A DNA stretch of 9,819 bases from NCBI GenBank assembly GCA_017694275.1, contig JADINB010000138.1, positions 1-9,819 on the forward strand. Direction: 5' to 3'. The number at the start of each line of letters is the position of its first letter. Position 1 is the stretch's first letter. This document shows, one piece after another, positions 5,999-9,819 of this stretch. A model generated the notes under the pieces. It was not told where the DNA came from. It worked only from the letters and a program-made list of their open reading frames with translations, and did no database searches. This DNA comes from Candidatus Egerieousia excrementavium (lineage in GTDB: Bacteria > Bacteroidota > Bacteroidia > Bacteroidales > UBA932). The translations under genes and the position numbers were made by a program.

Positions 5999-7861
5999 CT
6001 AAAACGGGAACATCAGTGGAAGAACGGCAATCATAACAAGCCCCATTGCAATCTGTAACGGCAATCCCACTTTTACATAATCCATAAATGAATATTGTCC
6101 GGCAGGCATCACCAATGCATTGGGAGGCGTAGAGAACGGAGAGGCAAAGCACATGCTGGAAGCCACGGTAACGGCAAAAAGAAACGGTACCGGATTCACC
6201 CCAAGCTGTACGGCACTCTGCAGTGCGATTGGCGCCATAAGAAGCGCGGTCACGGTATTGCTTATGAACATTGTCATCAGAGAGGCGGTAAAATAGATGC
6301 CTCCCAAAAGAAACACCGGCCCAACCTCTCCAAGTTTCTGTACCAGCAACGTTGACACATATTCAGATATGCCGGTCTTTTCAAGCGCAAGCGACATAGG
6401 CATCATCGCGGCGAAAAGAACTACCGTTTCCCAGTTTATAGTCTTGTATGCAGCCTCAACGCTGCGCAGGCATCCTGTAATTACCATCAACACGGCTGCT
6501 GTCATCACTGCTGTTACAGGCTCTATCTTTATGAAGTCAAAAACCATTACGGCTATCATTAACAGCATGATAAGTGCCGCTACGGGAGCCTTGTAATCCA
6601 GTGTGACCTTGGCAGCCTCCTCCATTGGCTGCCCGAGCACGACCCAATTCTCCTCCTCACGCGAGAGACGTGCTATGTCTTTCCAGTCTCCCTGAACCAG
6701 AAGGATATCTCCACCATGCAGTTTCTCTTCTCCGAGATTCTGCAACAGATACTTTTTCTTTCTGGATATTCCCAGGACATTCACATTGAACTTGTCACGA
6801 AAGTTCACCTCTTTCACTGTCCGGTTTACAACCTGAGAGGTATTCATAAGCAGTACCTCCGCTATTCCTATGTCATAAAAATCGAGCGACGTTCCGGCTG
6901 TATTTTCAGATATGTGGCCGTCAAGAGGCATAAGCCCAAAATCCCTGCATATCCGCTCCACATGCTCCGGGGCTCCTGAGACATACAGTATATCAGACTC
7001 TTCCAGAACTGTATCAGGAGTATAAAATTGTTTTACAGTATTCAGGAAACGGTGCTGTGGGGCTGCCTGCCGTCTTATCTCCAAAATATTTATCCCATAT
7101 TCATGCCGCACATTAAGTTCTGCAATGGTTTTTCCAACAGCCGCGGAGTCTTTTTCCACGCTTAATCTGAAGAGATTGTTCAAGAGTCTGTACTCTTTGA
7201 CAAGCTGGTCCAGGGATTTGTTGCGATGCCCCTCGACCCCCTTTTTCTCTTTCTTTACCAGAAACCACTTGGTGAGCGGCATAAGCAAAAGCGTGCCCAC
7301 CGTAATGCATACCAGGCCTACGGGCAGGAACGAGAAAAATGAAAGAGAACCGTAACCTGCCTTGTCCAGTGCATCTGATATGATAAGGTTAGGAGGTGTA
7401 CCGATAAGGGTCATCATGCCGCCCACGCTGCTTGCAAAGGCCAGCGGCATAAGCAGGCGGCTCGAATTTATACCGGAGCTCATTGCCATGCTCACTACAA
7501 TAGGCAGCATGAGCGCAACAGTTCCCGTATTGCTCACAAACGCACCTATTCCGGCCGTCGTAAGCATTACCAGCAAGAACAGCCGCGTTTCGCTGTTTCC
7601 GGCAAGTTTAAGTATCTTACTGCCTATCATCTTGGCCAGACCGGTCTGGAAGATGGCTCCGCCGACCACAAAAAGGCCTATCATCATAATGACTACCGAG
7701 TTTGAAAAGCCAGACAACCCCTCTTCCGGAGTCAGGACATGAAATATGAGCAAAACCAGAAGCGAGCATATCGCAACAAGGTCTGAACGGACCTTGCCGC
7801 TCATAAAGAAAATGGCGGCAATTACCAGCGTAAGCAGCGTTACAAGCATTGGAGATATCAA
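5999..7861 (-). CDS. SLC13/DASS-family anion transporter with two RCK_C (TrkA_C) domains
   Basis: 620 residues as read. Two blocks of membrane segments (about 1-202 and 425-620) flank a cytosolic insert. Each block carries the family's signature pair: SNTGT (110-114) with GTPPN (154-158), and SNTVT (534-538) with STPPN (577-581); these form the ion and substrate sites in DASS transporters. The insert holds two RCK_C-type domains (about 230-310 and 330-402; NVRHEYGINILEIRR and NFRDKFNVNVLGISRKK), seen in bacterial SLC13 permeases. Substrate is unknown: sulfate, phosphate or di/tricarboxylates are all possible. The frame's first possible start is TTG at 7859-7861, but ATG at 7847-7849 (residue 5, MLVTLLTLVIAAIFF) is more likely. 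It follows umuC by 31-43 bp and has a TAnnTTTG match just upstream. Confidence 0.93.
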   Translation of the reverse strand: MISPMLVTLLTLVIAAIFFMSGKVRSDLVAICSLLVLLIFHVLTPEEGLSGFSNSVVIMMIGLFVVGGAIFQTGLAKMIGSKILKLAGNSETRLFLLVMLTTAGIGAFVSNTGTVALMLPIVVSMAMSSGINSSRLLMPLAFASSVGGMMTLIGTPPNLIISDALDKAGYGSLSFFSFLPVGLVCITVGTLLLMPLTKWFLVKKEKKGVEGHRNKSLDQLVKEYRLLNNLFRLSVEKDSAAVGKTIAELNVRHEYGINILEIRRQAAPQHRFLNTVKQFYTPDTVLEESDILYVSGAPEHVERICRDFGLMPLDGHISENTAGTSLDFYDIGIAEVLLMNTSQVVNRTVKEVNFRDKFNVNVLGISRKKKYLLQNLGEEKLHGGDILLVQGDWKDIARLSREEENWVVLGQPMEEAAKVTLDYKAPVAALIMLLMIAVMVFDFIKIEPVTAVMTAAVLMVITGCLRSVEAAYKTINWETVVLFAAMMPMSLALEKTGISEYVSTLLVQKLGEVGPVFLLGGIYFTASLMTMFISNTVTALLMAPIALQSAVQLGVNPVPFLFAVTVASSMCFASPFSTPPNALVMPAGQYSFMDYVKVGLPLQIAMGLVMIAVLPLMFPF

Positions 7862-7879
7862 ATAAAATCGTAAACGCTA

Positions 7880-7887
7880 CAAAGATA
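7880..7887 (-). promoter_or_regulatory. Candidate Bacteroidetes -7 promoter element before the transporter
   Basis: The coding strand reads TATCTTTG, an exact TAnnTTTG match, in the short gap after the umuC stop. It ends 30 bases before the ATG at 7849 (18 before the TTG), so the leader would be very short. No good TTTG is seen at the -33 distance, which falls inside the umuC coding end. If real, it gives the transporter expression independent of umuDC. Confidence 0.45.
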
Positions 7888-7892
7888 GCAAA

Positions 7893-9155
7893 TCAAGCCT
7901 TAACCTCTATGATTTCCCTTATATCCGTAGTGAAATTTTTGGAAAGATGCTCGCGGCGCGCCCTCCACCCTTCGTTCCGTTCCTCATTTACCCCGCCCTC
8001 TACGGCAAGTCTGAGCATCTTTTTCCCATACTTGGAATTCAGATTGTCGAGCAGCCTGTTTATACTCTCCATTCTGTCATTGTCCGCTTCATGAAAAAGA
8101 TTCTGCTGCACATACCTGTCAGACGATATTTCTGTTGCAATGACACCGGCTTTCCTGTATGAATAACCATCTCTGAAAACCAGCGAAAGGGCTCTGAGTG
8201 CAGCCTGGACTATCTCTACAGTATTGTTCGACGGCTGTGGCATTGTAACTGTCACGCTGTTGTAATATTTTTCGGAACGGGAATCATAGAAATTTGTCAT
8301 TATAAATACAGTAATACAGGTTGCGACAGATCTCTGCCGCCTGAGTTTTGCCGCACACGAAGAGGCGAAATTGCTCACCGCCTCTTCCATTGCCTGCATG
8401 TCAGCCACACCTTTTGCAAAACTGCGCGAAACGCACACAGATTTGTTTGCGACATATTTGCGCGGCTCAATGACCTGTTCTCCGTAAAGTTCCCGATATG
8501 TTCTCAGCCCTGGCAGCTTCATGTAATGTTTTATGCATGCGGCACTCTGCCTTGTAAAATCTGCAGCAGTTACTATTCCCTGGCGTTTTAGAAAAGCAGA
8601 ATAACGCCTTCCCACTCCCCATACGTCTTCTATCTTTGAAAGTTCAAGTGCCTTGAGACGTTTCACGTCATCATCTATGGCGCAATAACCGCCATACCCC
8701 TTGTAACGTTTTGCAAACCGGTTGGCCAGTTTGGCAAGTGTCATGTTGGGTGCAACACCGATGCTTACGGGTATGCCCGTATATTTTCTGATCTTTTTTA
8801 TCACAGATCTGCATTCGGCCTCGATTCTCAATGAATCAAATCCGGAAAAGTCCACAAAAGCCTCGTCTATTGAGTAGACATGTATGTTGGGCATTGAATC
8901 TGCCAGTACCGACATGACCCTGCGGCTCATGTCTCCGTAAAGCACGTAATTGCTCGAATAGAGTACTGTCTTGTCATCATTGATCTGGTAAGCCGGAAGC
9001 CCCATCTTTATGCCTGCATCCTTGGCCTGCTGCGAGCGGGAAATGACACAGCCGTCGTTGTTGGACAACACGACAACCGGTTTCCCTTTCAGCGACGGAT
9101 TGAATACCGTCTCGCAGGAGACAAAGAAATTATTGCAGTCTACTATGGCGTACAT
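7893..9155 (-). CDS. umuC: Y-family translesion DNA polymerase, UmuC (pol V catalytic subunit)
   Basis: 420 residues, the normal UmuC length. The palm and finger motifs are complete: D6 in IVDCNNFF and D97-E98 in YSIDEAFVDFSG give the metal-binding carboxylates. NNDGCVISRSQQAKDAGIKMG and SIGVAPNMTLAKLANRFAK are typical UmuC blocks. A helix-hairpin-helix-like thumb (VWGVGRR, about 178-184), the little-finger domain, and a QQNLF motif at 350-354 follow; the last resembles the beta-clamp-binding motif of E. coli UmuC. The C-terminal tail (about 360-420) is the extension seen in UmuC proteins. The product should copy past DNA lesions together with UmuD'. The start ATG lies inside umuD (26-bp overlap), so the two are probably translationally coupled. 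It appears fully active, in contrast to the altered UmuD beside it. Confidence 0.96.
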   Translation of the reverse strand: MYAIVDCNNFFVSCETVFNPSLKGKPVVVLSNNDGCVISRSQQAKDAGIKMGLPAYQINDDKTVLYSSNYVLYGDMSRRVMSVLADSMPNIHVYSIDEAFVDFSGFDSLRIEAECRSVIKKIRKYTGIPVSIGVAPNMTLAKLANRFAKRYKGYGGYCAIDDDVKRLKALELSKIEDVWGVGRRYSAFLKRQGIVTAADFTRQSAACIKHYMKLPGLRTYRELYGEQVIEPRKYVANKSVCVSRSFAKGVADMQAMEEAVSNFASSCAAKLRRQRSVATCITVFIMTNFYDSRSEKYYNSVTVTMPQPSNNTVEIVQAALRALSLVFRDGYSYRKAGVIATEISSDRYVQQNLFHEADNDRMESINRLLDNLNSKYGKKMLRLAVEGGVNEERNEGWRARREHLSKNFTTDIREIIEVKA

Positions 9156-9489
9156 CCTTTATGCAATAAGCCACGACACCCCATAACGTATCTGTATCAT
9201 TGCCCGGGTCCAGTTCTCTCCTGCTGCCATCGGCAGCAACCAGCCACACCCTGCCTCCTCCTGCAGCCACTCTCCTCAAGACAAACTCATTGTCTACATA
9301 GCATACAGCCATACAGCCGTCCGACAGTTCCAGAGCCCTGTCTATAATCAATATATCGCCCTCTTCAAATCCCATATCCGCCATTGCGTTTCCCTTTACC
9401 CTTGCATAAAACGTGGCGGCAGGATGAAGCACAAGCTCTCTGTTCAAATCTATCGACGCACCTGATATGCTGTCTGTATCTATAAACAT
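9130..9489 (-). CDS. umuD: UmuD'-like S24-family protein, short and lacking the Ser-Lys catalytic dyad
   Basis: 119 residues. The fold is recognisable by LNRELVLHPAATFYARVKG, MGFEEGDILIIDRALE, CYVDNEFVLRRV and the C-terminal LWGVVAYCI, closely matching UmuD. E. coli UmuD has Ser60 (GDSM) and Lys97 (EFTVKK), 37 residues apart. The equivalent positions here are Ala35 (GNAM, codon GCA at 9385-9387) and Arg72 (EFVLRR, codon AGG at 9274-9276), also 37 apart. Both are one-base changes from Ser and Lys codons. The N-terminus starts only about 13 residues before IDLN, so the roughly 24-residue segment ending in Cys-Gly that RecA-stimulated cleavage removes in E. coli is absent. Upstream in frame, no ATG, GTG or TTG occurs before the stop at 9517-9519, so this is not a mis-chosen start. 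It should be unable to cleave itself and may serve as a ready-made UmuD' partner of UmuC. Loss of function is the alternative, though the frame is intact. Confidence 0.9.
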   Translation of the reverse strand: MFIDTDSISGASIDLNRELVLHPAATFYARVKGNAMADMGFEEGDILIIDRALELSDGCMAVCYVDNEFVLRRVAAGGGRVWLVAADGSRRELDPGNDTDTLWGVVAYCIKDVRHSRLQ

Positions 9490-9502
9490 GACATTCTTTT
9501 GT

Positions 9503-9819
9503 TTACAAACGGGCCTTTATGGCCTCTTCCAACCGGTCAATTGCCTTTTCAAGCACTTTTGCCGAAGTTCCCACGTTCAGGCGCATGAATCCTTCCCCTC
9601 CGGGACCGAATGTTGCCCCGTCGTTAAGCGCCAGCCCCGCATCCTCGACAAAGAGATTTACCAGACTTTTCTGGCCAAGGCCCAGCGCCCTGCACAACTC
9701 TCTGCAATCCAGCCAGACAAGAAACGAAAACATTGGCCTCAATGGCGATATTGCCTCAACTCCTCCTACCTTGATTTCCTTTAGTCTCTTCTCTACAAAA
9801 AGCACATTGTGTTCTACAT
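9503..9819 (-). CDS. patB: PatB/MalY-type PLP-dependent C-S lyase (aminotransferase fold), C-terminal part
   Basis: The frame is open from the right edge to TAA at 9503-9505, with 104 complete codons visible; the start lies outside the window. The segment VEHNVLFVEKRLKEI, then FSFLVWLDCREL, LFVEDAGLALNDGATFG and GEGFMRLNVGTS, is the C-terminal small domain of MalY/PatB cystathionine beta-lyase-like proteins. The arginine in GFMRLNVG is the family's substrate-carboxylate-binding residue. These enzymes use PLP to cleave cystathionine or related C-S bonds; some also act as regulators. The catalytic lysine would be upstream, out of view. umuD starts 13 bp after the stop, with no terminator between them, so umuDC is probably at least partly co-transcribed with this gene. 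Confidence 0.9.
   Translation of the reverse strand, partial: VEHNVLFVEKRLKEIKVGGVEAISPLRPMFSFLVWLDCRELCRALGLGQKSLVNLFVEDAGLALNDGATFGPGGEGFMRLNVGTSAKVLEKAIDRLEEAIKARL

Noticed and set aside
7859..7861. TTG as true start of the SLC13 transporter
   Set aside because: Possible, but ATG four codons later gives a cleaner hydrophobic N-terminus; kept only as the outer limit of the frame.
1..9819. CRISPR arrays, tRNA or rRNA genes, or a new defence system
   Set aside because: No regularly spaced repeats or RNA gene sequences were seen, and all the larger - strand genes belong to known families unrelated to such a system.

Overview
The window looks like chromosomal DNA from a gut-type Bacteroidales bacterium. 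The evidence is the protein families present (GGGtGRT-family remnant, Bacteroidales-style GH3 and M13 lipoproteins, FKBP with a dimerisation domain), the absence of Shine-Dalgarno-like sequences before the starts, and two octamers matching the Bacteroidetes -7 promoter element TAnnTTTG. Genus cannot be decided from what I can see.

Layout. Positions 1-2114 read on the + strand: the C-terminal part of a HigA-like XRE antitoxin/regulator (1-243), an AT-rich spacer, a 63-codon remnant of the C-terminus of a GGGtGRT-family protein (454-645), and a complete IS3-family (IS150-like) insertion sequence (708-2150) with terminal inverted repeats, a 3-bp target duplication, an A7 frameshift site and an apparently intact DDE transposase. 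Everything from 2187 to the right edge reads on the - strand. In transcription order (right to left) these are: the C-terminus of a PatB/MalY aminotransferase, umuD, umuC, an SLC13-type anion transporter with two RCK_C domains, an M13 metallopeptidase lipoprotein, an FKBP prolyl isomerase, and a GH3 glycosidase lipoprotein that has lost its middle.

How the genes relate. umuD and umuC overlap by 26 bp and form a translesion polymerase (pol V-like) unit packed 13 bp behind patB. The M13 peptidase and FKBP are 33 bp apart and probably co-transcribed. The transporter, M13 and GH3 genes are separated by short gaps that could carry minor promoters. The stretch 450-3206 shows decay: a 5'-truncated gene, an IS that split a bidirectional terminator, and an in-frame deletion in a glycosidase.

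Most notable points. (1) The UmuD homologue lacks the N-terminal segment that is normally cleaved off and also both catalytic residues (Ser to Ala, Lys to Arg), so it looks like a genetically fixed, protease-dead UmuD'-like subunit. (2) The GH3 protein is an N-terminus/C-terminus fusion with the catalytic core missing but the frame kept. (3) The IS sits inside the hairpin of the terminator shared by two convergent genes, and carries its own perfect 11-bp terminator-like hairpin at its left end. No CRISPR array, tRNA or rRNA was seen, and I found no clearly new multi-gene defence system.
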